DNA of 64,000 bases from Arabidopsis thaliana (GCF_000001735.4 NC_003070.9:7812001-7876000), one strand, 5' to 3'; positions 35,639-48,159 are shown, counted from the stretch's first letter. Notes: a model not told the origin generated them from the letters alone. Program-made: numbers and translations.

Positions 35639-38092
35639 GTTTTTGTTGGGTCTCGTAATGGGCCTTGTGGGCTTTTTTGTATTTTTTCATTTGTAAAAAT
35701 GATCTTTTTTTTTAACGTGTGTATTTTTATACTATTACACTGTACAAAGTTGGCTATTCACTACAAATTTGGTAAATCTATGGGAGCATATGGATTTGGA
35801 TCCTTGTGACAAAAAAAACAAACAATAATATGGCATGAAATATGAATGATGCCGAAATACGTCAGAAAATTTCTAAGAAAGTAACAAAAACGTCGTCAAC
35901 TACAATCCTTGTTCACCAATCGACCACGTTAGCTTTTTTCTCATGAGTTTATTAAAAAGAAAAAATCGTTTTCAATGACCTCTTTACTTATTTATTTGTT
36001 ATAAAAGGCAAATTCATTCAAGAGATTGAAAACTGCAATTCATTAGCGTAGATATATTTTTTTCTAAACTTTCAACGAGTTATTTTATTTTTTTCATCTT
36101 AACGATACAATAGATGTTCTAGGTGTATTAGTAGATAAGGATATAGCTGATGATGAGATAAATAGAATTATAGATTTATGAAATGGAAATTTGGTTGCAC
36201 ACACAATGCTAGGGGTGTTTTAGTTCTTCTTGGGAATGATTGGAAGTTTAGACACTTCAAAACACAAACTTCAGTACCATTTGGATTCATCTACATTTAC
36301 ATAGCAGCAATCCTCTTAGGGAATTAAAATTATATTCACCAAAAATAGATTTTTGTACAAAAATATCTCTTTGATTGATTTTAATGTTATTTCATCTTTT
36401 GTTGACTTATTTTGATACTAAATTTATTAAACGATGTGAAAAGTAAACGGATTTTAAATATGCCATTTGACATAGTCATTTGTTCGTTAGAGATTTCACA
36501 AATCTAATTGTTTTCTCATCATTGTAGATTAAGTTTTCACAAATCTAATTTATGGAGTTTCTTTTGTATCAGACATTTTACACACATTGTGTTATAATTC
36601 TTCATTACTAGATATAACTCGGACCATAACTTGACATTAGAAGATTAAAAACAAATGCACTAATAGCTATAAAGGTGTATAAGCTCTTACAAATTATGAT
36701 CATATAGTCCAGGATAAAAGAAATGACGAATGATTAAACAAAAATCATGTTTCCGTAATGATTGGTAAAACTTATGTGGGATTTTTATGCTAATCGGTCG
36801 GTTACCAAACCTAATTCTTGTTTAGACCATTAAAACAAAACATACATATGTAACTATTGTTCTTTTCAGCCGCTAAAACATCATTACCTTCTATTAAAAA
36901 ACACTTATGAGCAGTGACATAAATTTATAACAATGGTCTTAGTCTTGGATTCCTTCTCTTTTAAGAGATGATCAATCGATAAATAATTGATTCTGTTATC
37001 ATTAGAATCACCTAATCAATTCGGGTAATCATTATTGTAGCCACTGAGTGGAATCATATTGACTAAAAGAACGTTGTTAATTAGTCACTGACACTAATTC
37101 AATCACGTTATTATAAATTTCAAAAGCTGCCAAACTATATAAACATGGGGTTTGTTAGATCGACGATCTGGTCCATTCATGTTACATGATTACCAATAAG
37201 ATTTTGTTATTTGAAACGAATAATTTAACAGAATATCTCTTATAAGTGCGGAATTTAGCTCGACTATAGCCATAGGTACGAATGATGACTAAATCTGAAT
37301 CATTAAAAAATTAGAAGTGTTAGGCAAAACATTTATATTGGCACTATAATATATGCGATATTCGATCAATAATTTTATTTTCTTTGCATGTTAAAGTAAA
37401 TAAGTTTAGGTCATTTTTGTTTGTTTGTTTGGCTATGCTATAGGTTAAATAATAATTTCATACACTGCTTAGTTAACTTTTTGTTAAACTTATGTGTCTT
37501 GGATAAATTTCATATGGTTCCAAAGTTTATTAATTTTAAAACATCATTTATACTGCTTTCTGCTTAATATCAAAATCGTTAAAAAAATTAATATATGTAA
37601 AATGCAAAGAAGAAATCACAAAACAAATCTATAGCAACGATTCGTGAACTTAACAATATTCTTTTCGTTCTGACATCAAACTTACTGATCGTTAACTATA
37701 TAACAAAAATCTATAGTTAATAAAAGCATGTGAAGTTGTCACTTGTCATTCAATAATCATATTACACATGGTCGATGCTACCAACAAAAACAATAAAATA
37801 CTTATCAGTTTGTGCTCAGTAGTTTTTGATTAAATAAAGAAATGGCAAAAATAAGATTTGAGATGGCAAAGAAAGTATTATTTTCCCGCAAAAGATAAAG
37901 CTTGCGAAGCTGTCAAAGCACAAGAATGCTAAAGGCTTAAAAATAAACAAATTCTCAAGAAAAAGTGGAAGAGGAAAGCAAATTTTTAAACCAAAAGAGA
38001 AAAAGCTAAACCACTCTCTTCAAGATCGATCCTATATACAACACAAAAGAAGAAGAAGAAGAGAGAATCGAATTGGATAACAACTAAAAAAG
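35639..38092. other. Intergenic A/T-rich region
   Basis: 2.4 kb with the AUF2 3' UTR and the promoter of the acidic-protein gene. A purine-rich (GAA)n tract near 38047-38062 is in the probable leader. I found no gene or clear transposon; 36200-36300 has a GGGTGTTTTAGTTCTTCTTG patch of the kind seen at hAT-type MITE ends, without a partner. Confidence 0.45.
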
Positions 38093-39037
38093 ATGATCAA
38101 AGGAGGAGGAGGAAAGTCTTCTGGTTACTCAGCAGATTTGATGGTTTGTTTCCCATCAAGAGCACATTTGTCTTTACCTTCTAAATCCATTTCTAGCCCT
38201 TCTTCTTCCTTTAACCGCCGTCAAAATGCTCCTCACCACCGTCGTAGCATCAGTAAGCTCTCTAGCAGCGGCGGTGGAGTACGTCAGAATCGCGGTGGCG
38301 GAAGGGAGGTAGTTGAAGAACCTACGTCGCCGAAAGTCACGTGTGCTGGTCAGATCAAAGTGCGGTCAAGTAAACGCGATGGTGGAGGCAAGAATTGGCA
38401 GTCTTTGATGGCGGAGATAGAGAAGATACATAGAAGCAAGTCGGAGAGTAAGTTCTTTGGGATTAAGAGAGATGTCATGGGATTTTTGACTTGCCTCCGC
38501 GACTTCGATTTTCGATGTTTTGGTGCGTTTCCTCCGGTTGATATAATCTCTGATGATGAAGAAGAAGACGAGGAAGAGGAAGAGGAGGATGAAGAAGAAG
38601 ATGAAGATGAAAGTTCAGGGACAGTTTTCTCTAAATGGCTTATGGTTTTACACGAAAAGCAAAACAATGAAGAGTGTGTCGACGGAAAGGAAAACGTTTT
38701 TTCGGATGTAGAAACTGCGGTCCCGCCGCCGAACGCGTTGTTGCTGATGCGGTGTAGATCTGCACCGGTTAAGAATTGGTCAGAGGAGAAGAAAGAAGAA
38801 ACAGAGGAAGGTGATAACAGAGTAAAACAGAGCGGAGAAGAAGAAGAAGAAGAGAAGGACAGAGTGGGAAATAAGAAGGATCTGAGATCATTAATGGAGG
38901 AAGAGAAGAAGATGAATTTGGTAGTGATGAATTACGACACAAACTATTACAAACTCTCTAATGATATCGCAAAGGAAACTTGGGTTGTCGGTGGTATTCA
39001 AGATCCTCTGTTTCGTAGTCGAAGCTGGAAGAAGTGA
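38093..39037 (+). CDS. Plant-specific acidic Ser-rich protein of unknown function
   Basis: Single exon, 314 residues. Features in order: Gly/Ser-rich start, a DLMVCFPSRAHLSLPSKSIS motif near residues 15-34, SPKVTCAGQIKVR near 79-91, NWQSLMAEIEKIHRSK, and FLTCLRDFDFRCFGAFPPVD before an unbroken acidic run (about residues 154-173, all Asp/Glu). Then follow NALLLMRCRSAPVKNW (about 218-233), Glu/Lys-rich coiled sequence and a WVVGGIQDPLFRSRSWK end. The CAGQIKVR and LLLMRCRSAP boxes recur in a family of uncharacterised land-plant proteins (I recall At1g78110 as the sister). No catalytic domain seen. The acidic tract with basic flanks suggests a nuclear or chromatin-linked role, as inference only. 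Probably At1g22230. Confidence 0.85.
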   Translation: MIKGGGGKSSGYSADLMVCFPSRAHLSLPSKSISSPSSSFNRRQNAPHHRRSISKLSSSGGGVRQNRGGGREVVEEPTSPKVTCAGQIKVRSSKRDGGGKNWQSLMAEIEKIHRSKSESKFFGIKRDVMGFLTCLRDFDFRCFGAFPPVDIISDDEEEDEEEEEEDEEEDEDESSGTVFSKWLMVLHEKQNNEECVDGKENVFSDVETAVPPPNALLLMRCRSAPVKNWSEEKKEETEEGDNRVKQSGEEEEEEKDRVGNKKDLRSLMEEEKKMNLVVMNYDTNYYKLSNDIAKETWVVGGIQDPLFRSRSWKK

Positions 39038-41083
39038 TCTTTGTTAATCCTTTTGTAAAATTAAAACTTGTGAATTTTAAGTATCTTTCTTATAATAATA
39101 CTATTGTGAAAATTTGAGACTGATTGGTTTTCGTGTAACAAACAAATACGATTGCTTAATGGGCCAATTATACAAACAGTAAGTGGAAAAGACATGCACA
39201 TGATATGCTTCAAGCCCGAGTATATATTGACCCAAATACAAAATCTGATTACTTAAGAACAAGACTACTAATCGACGCAAGTATAAGCTTTAGTGCTTGA
39301 CGTTGACACAGAATCAACTGATGATGCTTTGGATGGTGACGCGAAGAGAGGAAATTGCGAGGAAGTAACTAAGGAAAGTCATAATAAGCAACTACCTGGC
39401 TAAAAAGTGAGTAGCTTGTGTCAGAAGCTATCGTTTTCGTGGTCTTTCCTAATTTAGAAACCAAATTAATGATATTCCTAGTCATGCTTATGGCTTGACT
39501 CAGATTATACTAACCGGAATTAGAAACTTGTTGACTTAAGGAGGACCACTTCTAGAGCCTATAATCAGCTATACTACGGTCTGTCTAATAGGATCGATGA
39601 TCATAATAAGGAATGTTCAATAATTTCCGCGAAGTTTCCGAAAATAAAGATGATATGTATGATTGTATGAACATATAATTTGTTACACGAAATCAAATTC
39701 CTTTGACGTTTTTACATTTTTTTTTTTTTTTTTTTTGTTTTGTTTTTGTTCGTTTGTATAAGCTTAACAAAGATAACATACAAATTACAAAAGATAAATT
39801 ATACTTAACCATCGTAATAAACTACAAGCGATGAATTTCAGTTTTGACCAGCGATTCTTGCGAATATATATATATATATAGCTATATTTTATAAATATTT
39901 AGTTAATATTATTTAATTACTAAATACTAAATATATAACTATATTACTATATTGTTGGATCTAACCAAAAAATTCTATCAATTATACACCTGGAAAATAG
40001 CAACAACAATATTTGACCAAAAGAAAGTGCAGTATCAATATTTGAGATTTTGTTTGTTGTAAGCGTTTATGGTTTTACCAATTTCTCACCTTTTGGTATA
40101 GTCGAAAGAAAAAAATATTGCTAGCTACACAAAGTATCAGACAATATATGGTCGCCGGAGTAAATTTATCAGTGTACTGGAATTGTATGTTTATTGTGTT
40201 AACTACATGACGTGTTATAATTCAGATATGTGGCCATGCAATATATCTACTTCATGTAACTGATGATATAATAATATACTTGTCATGTGTAATCATGCAT
40301 TGTCCGTGTACGTAGCAATCTTTTTTTTCTAGTCGAAATACTTTTGAAGTAAAAGTTGTTGTCATTTTAAAATCTAACAAAAACAATATTTTTATTTTCT
40401 ACAAGATATTTTATTTAAAATAGTTTGAATAGCTGATGTTAAAAAGCGAATTTTTTTGATTAAAACTTAAAATTCACAGGTTCTATATATATATAAATAC
40501 TTTAAAATCTTCAAGTGAAGAAGGTTTAATTGGTAAATTTATTTCTTTTTATTTTATTTAGAGTGATTATTTCACTAATATGTGGACAAAAAAGATTAAC
40601 AACTTTACAAAGATATGCTTTTGTTCTTAAAATAAAATACGAATATTAAAATATTCAAATTTCTTTTTTTATTTGATTGAAAACGTCCACTTATAACTTT
40701 AAATAATTTGGGTAATCTGATTCAGAGATATATGCCAAAAATAGTAAGAATGAGAAAATCTAGCCCATTTAATCGCATAGTCTATTCAATTCAGTTGACT
40801 TAATAAAAAGTTACAAAAACATTTATCTTAATCACTTACTAAAGAAAAGAAAAGAAAAAAAAACACACAGAAATTTTATAAGAACTTCTGTTAACAAAAC
40901 AAACCTTAACACTCCCTTCATTCTCTTTGCTCTCTCCCTTTCTCCATTAGTGAGCTCGTCTCTCATCAAACACCATGAAAAACAATTAAAAAACCTTATA
41001 TTCTGACAAATAAAATACATATTTTGTTCTGTTTCTCCTTAGTCTCTGTGTGATTTTTGTAGAATAAACGAGAAACAGAGATA
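39038..41083. other. Intergenic region before PUM8
   Basis: 3' UTR of the acidic-protein gene, a T-run of about 17 near 39718-39736, a short (TA)n tract at 39866-39880 and the A/T-rich PUM8 promoter. A four-codon upstream ORF (ATG AAA AAC AAT TAA) lies at 40975-40989, in the probable PUM8 leader, which is CT-rich at 40910-40945. Confidence 0.5.
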
Positions 41084-42963
41084 ATGATGAGAGGTGAATT
41101 TGGAGAAGCTTCGTCTCTTTCACGTTCTCCTTCTTCTCCTCTTCAAACAGAACCACATCCCCAATCTCCCAAGTTTTATCGTAATCATTATGTCTTTTCC
41201 GGTGATCACTCATCTTACAACAGTTCGAGTAGGTTCTGTCTCCGATCTCCGTCTGATTACTCGCTTTCGAGTTATTTCTCAAACGGGTTGTGTTCTTCTG
41301 AGGATGGTTCGTCTCAGTTCGCTTCTCCTCCACTCGATGGCTTGATGACCAAGTATAATTTTGGTGGTGATGATTTAGGTCTATGCGAAAGTTTCGATCT
41401 TCTGAATGTTGGAGAAGAAGACAAGACTCATCACCAAACTCAGAGGAGCAGTTTTGGTAACTATGAAGCTAATGGAGATGGTGGATTCCGATATTACTCT
41501 GGTTTTGGAGTTGATCAAAAGGATCATCAAATTTCTAATTCTTGGAATCTGGGAATGCAGAGTTGTAACATGAACAATTACTCTGTTCCGGTACATGGAA
41601 AAAGCGGTGTTGGAGCATTGTTTGATCATCAAGGAATTAGCAGTAACCCTAATGAGAGTCTGCCTAAAGTATCTGAATTCCAGGGATATGTTTATTTTAT
41701 GGCTAAAGATCAACATGGTTGCAGATTCTTACAGTGGATCTTTGAAGATGGAAGTGCTTTAGATGCTCTGGTTATTTTCAGTGAAGTGATTCCTCATGTT
41801 GTTGAGCTTATGATGGATCCTTTTGGTAATTACTTGATGCAGAAACTATTAGATGTTTGTAATGAAGAACAAAGGACACAGATCATACTCATGGTCACTT
41901 CAGAACCTGGTCAGCTTATTCGAATATCTCTCAACGCTTATGGGTAAGAGATTTCTCTGTGTAATCAATTTGATGTCAAGCTAATTAGGGTTGTTTTTGA
42001 TTGTTTTGTTTTGTGTGTGGTTAAAGTACTCGAGTTGTTCAGAGATTAGTGGAATCAATCAAGACAAGGAAGCAGATTTCTCTGGTGAAATCAGCTTTGA
42101 GGCCTGGATTTCTTAATCTCATTAGGGATTTGAATGGGAATCATGTGATTCAACGTTGCTTGCAGTGCCTTAGTACAGAAGATAACGAGGTAAACAAAGA
42201 GACTTATCCTTTTTTTTTTCACTCTTCTTAGGCTCAAAACATGAATACTGCTATAATCACTCTTTATAGTTCATCTTTGAAGATGCTACAAAGTTCTGTA
42301 TCGATATCGCTACACATAGACATGGATGTTGTGTGTTACAAAAGTGCATTGCTTATTCCAGTGGACTACAAAGAGAGAAGCTTGTAACCGAAATCTCAAG
42401 AAACAGTCTCTTCCTAGCTCAAGATCCTTATGGGTAAACTCAATATCTTATGAAACAAGAATTAAACCTAGAGACTCAATCTAAGCAATTCTTTTTTCTT
42501 GATCAAATGCAGGAACTATGCTGTCCAATTTGTTCTTGAACTGAGGGATTTTTCTGCGATAGCCGCGATGCTTGCGCAGTTGAAAGGTCATTATGTAGAG
42601 CTTTCAATGCAGAAATTTAGTAGTCATATGGTGGAAAGATGCTTAACACATTGTCCAGAGAGCCGTCCTCAGATCGTGCGCGAACTCATCTCTGTTCCTC
42701 ATTTTGATATTCTAATTCAAGACCCTTATGCTAACTTTGTCATCCAAGCTGCTCTTGCTGTTACCAAGGTACAAAGCCTATTCAAGTTTATAAGTTTCTT
42801 TTAACTCTAACATTGTGATTGGAGAATGATCAAGATTTTGTGGAATAATCATATATAGGGTTCACTTCATGCCACACTCGTTGAAGTCATAAGGCCTCAC
42901 TCGATTCTACGTAACAATCCTTATTGCAAAAGGATTTTCTCACGAAATCTCTTGAAGAATTGA
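41084..42963 (+). CDS. PUM8: Pumilio/PUF RNA-binding protein, PUM8-like
   Basis: Five exons or so: 41084-41945, about 42027-42189, 42271-42434, 42513-42768 and 42859-42963 (TGA 42961-42963); about 515 residues. The first 195 residues are Ser/Asn-rich and low in complexity. PUF repeats then begin with GYVYFMAKDQHGCRFLQWIF, followed by MMDPFGNYLMQKLLDVC, then the LNAYGTRVVQRLVESI, LNGNHVIQRCLQCL, THRHGCCVLQKCIAYS, QDPYGNYAVQFVLELR, FSSHMVERCLTHCP and QDPYANFVIQAALAVT repeats. Several of the five-residue RNA-contact motifs (NYxxQ, NHxxQ, GCxxLQ) are intact. PUF proteins bind UGUA-type sites in mRNA 3' UTRs and reduce translation or stability, in the cytoplasm. The call as PUM8 (At1g22240) is from memory; PUM7 is the close alternative. 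Confidence 0.92.
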
Positions 42964-45900
42964 AATTCAATAAGCTCTTCACTGGTGGTTGAGTCTGTGA
43001 TTTCAAAATGTGTTGTTGTTTTCTTCTTCCCCAAGTTTGTTTGTTGCTAGGAATAATCTCAAACCCTACTAAGTAATCAATCTAGGCAAGCAATGTCTAT
43101 CCAGACGATGTTCGATCTCCTGTTGTTGTTTTTGTTGCATGTAACTTGTTCTTGGTATGAAATTTTATGTTGTTGTTACGGACTACGGTCTTTCTATATA
43201 CCGGTTTCGTCTTATGAAGACTTTAGGCCACTTTATTTACTTTTGTTATAAAGAAATTGAAAAAGAAAACTATGGCAATATTAAAGAATATATCGGCACC
43301 AAATTAGAAACAAAGAAAAAGAAAATCAAATTATGTAGTTAATGAGATACATATTGAGATATAGGAGCTTATGATTTAGACACAGATTATTTGAATTTAC
43401 TGCGATTTATCTCACAAGTTTTTGTAAAATCTGAATTTTACTACGATTTATGACTTTATGTACTTGTCACATTGTCATCAAATTAACTCATAAGTCATAA
43501 GCCAATTTTTTTTGTTTGAAAAAGGTAGCATGGATGCAGAATCTTACGGAGGATCTTTGAAGATGGAAGTGCTTTAGATGCTATGATCATTTGCAATGAA
43601 GTGATTCCTCATGTTGTGGAGCTTATGATTTAGTTAGTTACTTGATGCAGAAACTATTAGATGTTTGTAATGGAGAACAAAGAACACAGATCATACTCAT
43701 GGTCACGTAAAATGTTTTATATAATGTACTCATCACTCTATATATTTCTTCCTTTTCAAGTATATTTTGTTGGATGGAACGGTAATGGGCCAATGGTTAA
43801 AAGATCCAAATTGGGCCATTACGAAGCATCTGCACACTGAAAATATGATTCTGCTGAAGCAAGAAGAGAAGGATTAGAAGCAAACTCTCTGCAGTCTAGA
43901 AGATTAATACAAAACTTTCACTACTTATAGTTAAACTTTCAATAAAACTTTGTGTTGGTGGATGAATAGAAGAACGACTAATGGTTATACGGAACCAAAA
44001 ACATAAACACAATGTTAACTCAAATTAGTGATAAGCTGAATAATGTTGATTTATATAGCTTATCAATATAATATGTTTTGACCAAAAAAATATATTAAGA
44101 AAATCAACATATGGTTACATTTATTAGCAACTTGTGAGGATGAAGAGTCGTTAGAGCTTTGCTTTAAATGAAGTCGTTAATATAGGTTTAGCTAACTCCT
44201 AGTAAAGCCTACCTCTGCATTTTATTATCCCTAAACAACCATCCAGTATGTGGTTATGCCAAAGACTAACTACATGATTAAATACTGTACAAGTAGGTTG
44301 ATCCATTCCATTTTTTTATAAAAACTATTTACAAGAAGAGAAGTAGAACCAGTCATATATTTTGAAAGTTGAAACCGTTTCCAAACTTAAATAACTTCCA
44401 CCGGTATATATAGAAACCCGAACTCTGCATGGTAACATGCAGTCATCTTCAGTTAGAACTTAAAACATATCTTTGCATATTTGTTTTGTAAAATTATAAT
44501 TTAAAAAGAAATTAGATGTATTAATTATTACTAGGCATTTATACTTTTTCAAAATTATTTAATGGAAACGGGTAGGCAAGTACTGAATCTTTAATTCTTC
44601 CACCAGGAAATAATAACTATTTTCGTATTTCAAAAAATAATATTAACTGAGGGTCACAATTATGATTTTTTATCTAACCAAGTAATTCAAAATAAATAGT
44701 AATGCAGTAACTATTTTCCCCGAGACAAACAAAAGTTACTTTGTTTGGATGAAGTAGTATATAAATTACTCAAAGCTTTCATTTCATACAATCTTTTCCC
44801 ATTATATTGAGTTCACGGAATTACAAGTTGTCAAGTTTATGGTGCTATCTTTAAGATTGCTTGGTATGGTTTTCTATTTTCCTGTATATTTCAATTTACA
44901 AAACTATGAGTTTCTGGTGCTAGCTTTAAATAAAATGACGAGACAAGTAACTGCATGCATGGAGTAGCTGCTATTGTGAGCTTTTAAAACCCTTTTCCTC
45001 CCCTCCTTCAATATTTTTGATTTTTATTGCAATTTGTTACTAGTTTTTAAGAAAACTATATTCTTCCATTTTATCTTCCCTGTTATTTAATGGTAATTAA
45101 CTAGCTAATAGCCCCATTTACGCATAGTTGTAATTCTACGTACGTAAAAGTTAAATTACAGACGGGCATGCATGGTGTGGCCCATTTACTTGTTATAATG
45201 CGGACATACGATTTTTGTATGGTAAAATTCTTTTCCAAGACGTTCCTCCAAGCAACAAAAAATAATGGTGAATGGCTCCCGAGGTTGTGTCTAATCTAAA
45301 GTATCACAGCAAGACAAACGGTTCTTTAAAAATGTATGTAATATTATTATACTTTAACAACGAAAAATGTATGTAATATTATTTTAAATATAACCATAGA
45401 AGATTAATCTTGAACTAAAATTGTGAAAATTCTCTCTTAAAGTTTTCTTTTTGATGTTTTCATTTCCTATTTTCTAAACTTAGTTATAAACATTGTTAGT
45501 TACAACTGGATATTATAAAGATCTAATGAGTATTTAAAAGTTAGATCCAATATTTTATTTTATGGGTTGATCATAATTCTAGGATGTAAATTTAATATGT
45601 ATATACATACGTATATTATGTATATACATATGTATGTTAATGTACAATATGATACTACTATAAAGGTATATCTAAAAATAAATGCATCCGCTGAACTTGA
45701 AGAGAGGGGAAAAATAGAAAGGCGATTAATGAGGAAGCTGACCAAAAGAGTCCTAAAAATAAATGAGGAAGCGAAGGCCGTGGCATGGTAGGCCGCAGAA
45801 GAAGATTTCAGTCTGTTATTTGAAATTTACTACGTAGTTTTTGGTTTAAAGATCATGTTTCTTTTTACTGGTTGTTGTACACAGATTAATACAGATTTAC

Positions 45901-46960
45901 CTTGTTTAAATTAAAAATCATGTAATATTAAAATCTATACGCTAGTAAAACCACAGCATGCATGATACAAATGCCACAATAAATATATAAATAAAGTTTT
46001 GGTAAAAATAAAATAAATTGAAACAAAAAAATCCTTTAAACGTTTTACAAAAAATAAAAATCAGAGGGAGTAATATATGTACGTATTTTTGGTGTAATAT
46101 ATTGAAAAGTGGGAGTGAGAGTTATTGAGGTATTAATGTTGCTTCGGCATTCATGAAGTCATCAACCTTCCTCCTTCAACTGTATTTAGTTTCTTTCTAT
46201 TTATTATTGTTTTCTGATTGGTTTCTATTTATTATTTATTCACCTCTTGAATTATATAACGCTTATCATCACCATCATACATACATGTAGACAACTTCAT
46301 GCTTCATGACCAACACGAATACACACAACTCGTACATAATGGTTGATGATATCAAATAATGCTAGTGGAAAAAAAACAAAAAAACAGAAAGAGGAATTCA
46401 GTAGAACTATAGAAATCTACACATTTCAATGAAGCTCCTTACCCAACACTTATTGATCACACATCCAACTTGGAACTCTCACACATCATCATCATCATCA
46501 TCATTCATCTCCTTCAAAACTCAAGTTAATCCAAAAGAAAACAATTTTGCTTTTCAGGATTATAATGTTTAGTACTATATATAAAAGTATAATAACATTG
46601 TTTAAAACTCTTGAGTTACCATTCTTTAGATAGATATGAGCACTGATATGGATCATAAATGCAAAATAAATCCTTGTTGAGTAAACAAATACCAAGGTAG
46701 ACATTATTTTATGCCATGCAAAAAGAAATTGTAAATTGAATCCTATATTGTCAACGAATATCTACGATATTTATTTTGGTATATCTAACTCATTAACTCT
46801 GTCTACTATTCTACATGAACCGGTGGGGGATAATAACTCACTTGGTGACTTATCTTTGTATATATATACACGACTTCCACGATCTGTTCGTCTATCTGAT
46901 CATTCGTTTTCTAACACCAGAGAGAGATTCTTTAAGCACAAAAGAGAGAAAAAAGATCTA
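42964..46960. other. Long intergenic region after PUM8
   Basis: 4 kb with a PUM8-derived fragment (43529-43707) and otherwise non-coding A/T-rich DNA. 43786-43825 has a near-perfect inverted pair GTAATGGGCCAA / TTGGGCCATTAC. On the minus strand near 46077-46010 a TACTCCCTCTGATTTTTATT end resembles a common MITE terminus, but no mate was found. (ATC)n occurs at about 46485-46505. 45597-45791 (+) holds a charged open stretch discussed in findings. Confidence 0.5.
43529..43707 (+). pseudogene. Broken partial copy of PUM8 exon 1
   Basis: About 179 bases closely match PUM8 exon 1 at about 41714-41898, covering the first PUF repeat and the start of the next. Shared runs include GATCTTTGAAGATGGAAGTG and TTACTTGATGCAGAAACTAT. 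The copy has point changes, and a net loss of about 7 bases in the segment encoding MMDPFGN, which becomes TATGATTTAGTTAG; this shifts the frame. There is no start codon context or downstream coding. Since the match lies inside one exon, it cannot be told whether the copy was made from DNA or RNA. Confidence 0.85.
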
Positions 46961-47648
46961 ATGTTTTCTCCACATGATGGAACACTCTGTTCTAAAAAGA
47001 GGGATCATATGAAAGTTTTTGGAGAATCGTTTCATGGTTCTTTCAAAAGGAGCAAACAAGGAGATCAAAAACAAACCAAATTTGAGAAGAACACTACTAC
47101 TCTGTTCTTTCAAAGATCAAAGTCAGATAGCGCCATGTTGATAAAGCCTGATGTTCAGCTTCACCTAGAGGCTAAGGTATGAATGCGTAAAATTAACTTA
47201 TATATATGTAAGGATATGCACACAAACATGAAGTGATACATGTTTCAAATTTATTTTGTAGACCCAATCAGAGACATTTGAAGATCATAGGACAGACCTG
47301 GACCTTAATTTGAACCTTTATTCGTCATCAAGTTCCTCTGTCAAAAAAACAATCATGGAGAAAGATGAATGTTCCAAAGGCGGAACTGTGATCATCAGCC
47401 CAAGTAAGAAGGTGAGATCAGGTGATATAGGGCTAAGTCGATCCCCGTCTTGGCTAGCGTTTGAAGGTGATGATGATGATAATCAGAAGAAGCAAGAGAT
47501 GATAACAACAGTGTGCATGAAGTGTCACATGCTGGTTATGCTCTGCAAATCTACTCTTGTCTGTCCTAACTGCAAATTCATGCACCATGATGATCATAGC
47601 TCCACTAAACAGTTTCAGACTTTAAATTTGTTTAAGCTCTTATGCTAG
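46961..47648 (+). CDS. EAR-motif protein with C-terminal zinc-ribbon-like Cys pairs (GIR-like)
   Basis: Two exons, 46961-47176 and 47262-47648, phase-0 intron, 200 residues. The chosen start gives MFSPHDGTLCSKKRDHM; an in-frame open stretch extends upstream to 46736 but has no supporting ATG at its head. Residues 85-91 are LDLNLNL, an EAR repression motif. SRSPSWLAFE follows, then an acidic DDDD patch. The C-terminal part VCMKCHMLVMLCKSTLVCPNCKF has two CxxC pairs. EAR motif followed by a C-x2-C...M(V/Y)VML...C-P-x-C-K block is the pattern of GIR1/GIR2-type repressors, which link homeodomain proteins such as GL2 to TOPLESS. The relationship is from memory of the pattern, not from alignment. 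Probably At1g22250. Confidence 0.82.
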
Positions 47649-48159
47649 ACTTTTCAGTGTATGTTAATGAGCCCAAGAATGTGAAACTAGATATGTATGA
47701 GTTATGTATATATACAAGTACTGATTGTTTTATTATATGCTTTGTATATGAATAACTTTGATCTGCATGGTTGTGCCGCTTTCCACTTGCTTCCTTTGTG
47801 ATTCTTCTCAGGCCTCAGTGATCACTCCACTTGGAATCAGTGTTCTGTAAACAATCATTCAACAGCTAACAATTAATCACATGATTAGATTTGTTATCAC
47901 CAAGAGCAAGTGAACCACTAATAGCACCGATAGATACCACAAGTCCACAATACACACATATAGGAAGATTAAAATAGATTCAATGTTTTTTGATGCAAAG
48001 GTTTATCATTGTTTTTTAGAGACAGCTAGTTCATAAGCAAACAGGTTACGGATTAATCAGATGTTGTAAATCGGAGGGTGAGCAAGCTTCTACAAAGAGT
48101 ATGTTTCTGAAAGTGAGAGAGATAGTCTAGTGAAGGGAACTGACTTTGCGAGGTAGACT
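47649..48159. other. 3' flanks; outer edge of the ZYP1 inverted duplication
   Basis: 3' UTRs of the GIR-like gene (+) and ZYP1a (-) converge. Sequence from about 47655 to 48160 is matched, inverted, by 60066-60635; for example, AATGTGAAACTAGATA occurs here and in reverse complement near 60595-60615. The duplicated unit therefore stops just after the stop codon of the GIR-like gene. Confidence 0.7.

Noticed and set aside
38350..38667. 105-residue minus-strand frame with a long Ser run
   Set aside because: The Ser run is the complement of the GAA/GAG codons for the acidic tract on the plus strand.
46736..47182. 148-residue frame covering exon 1 of the GIR-like gene
   Set aside because: The upstream part begins with TTG and reads promoter-like A/T-rich DNA including a TATATATA stretch. 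The ATG at 46961 is better, and the 3' end runs into the intron.
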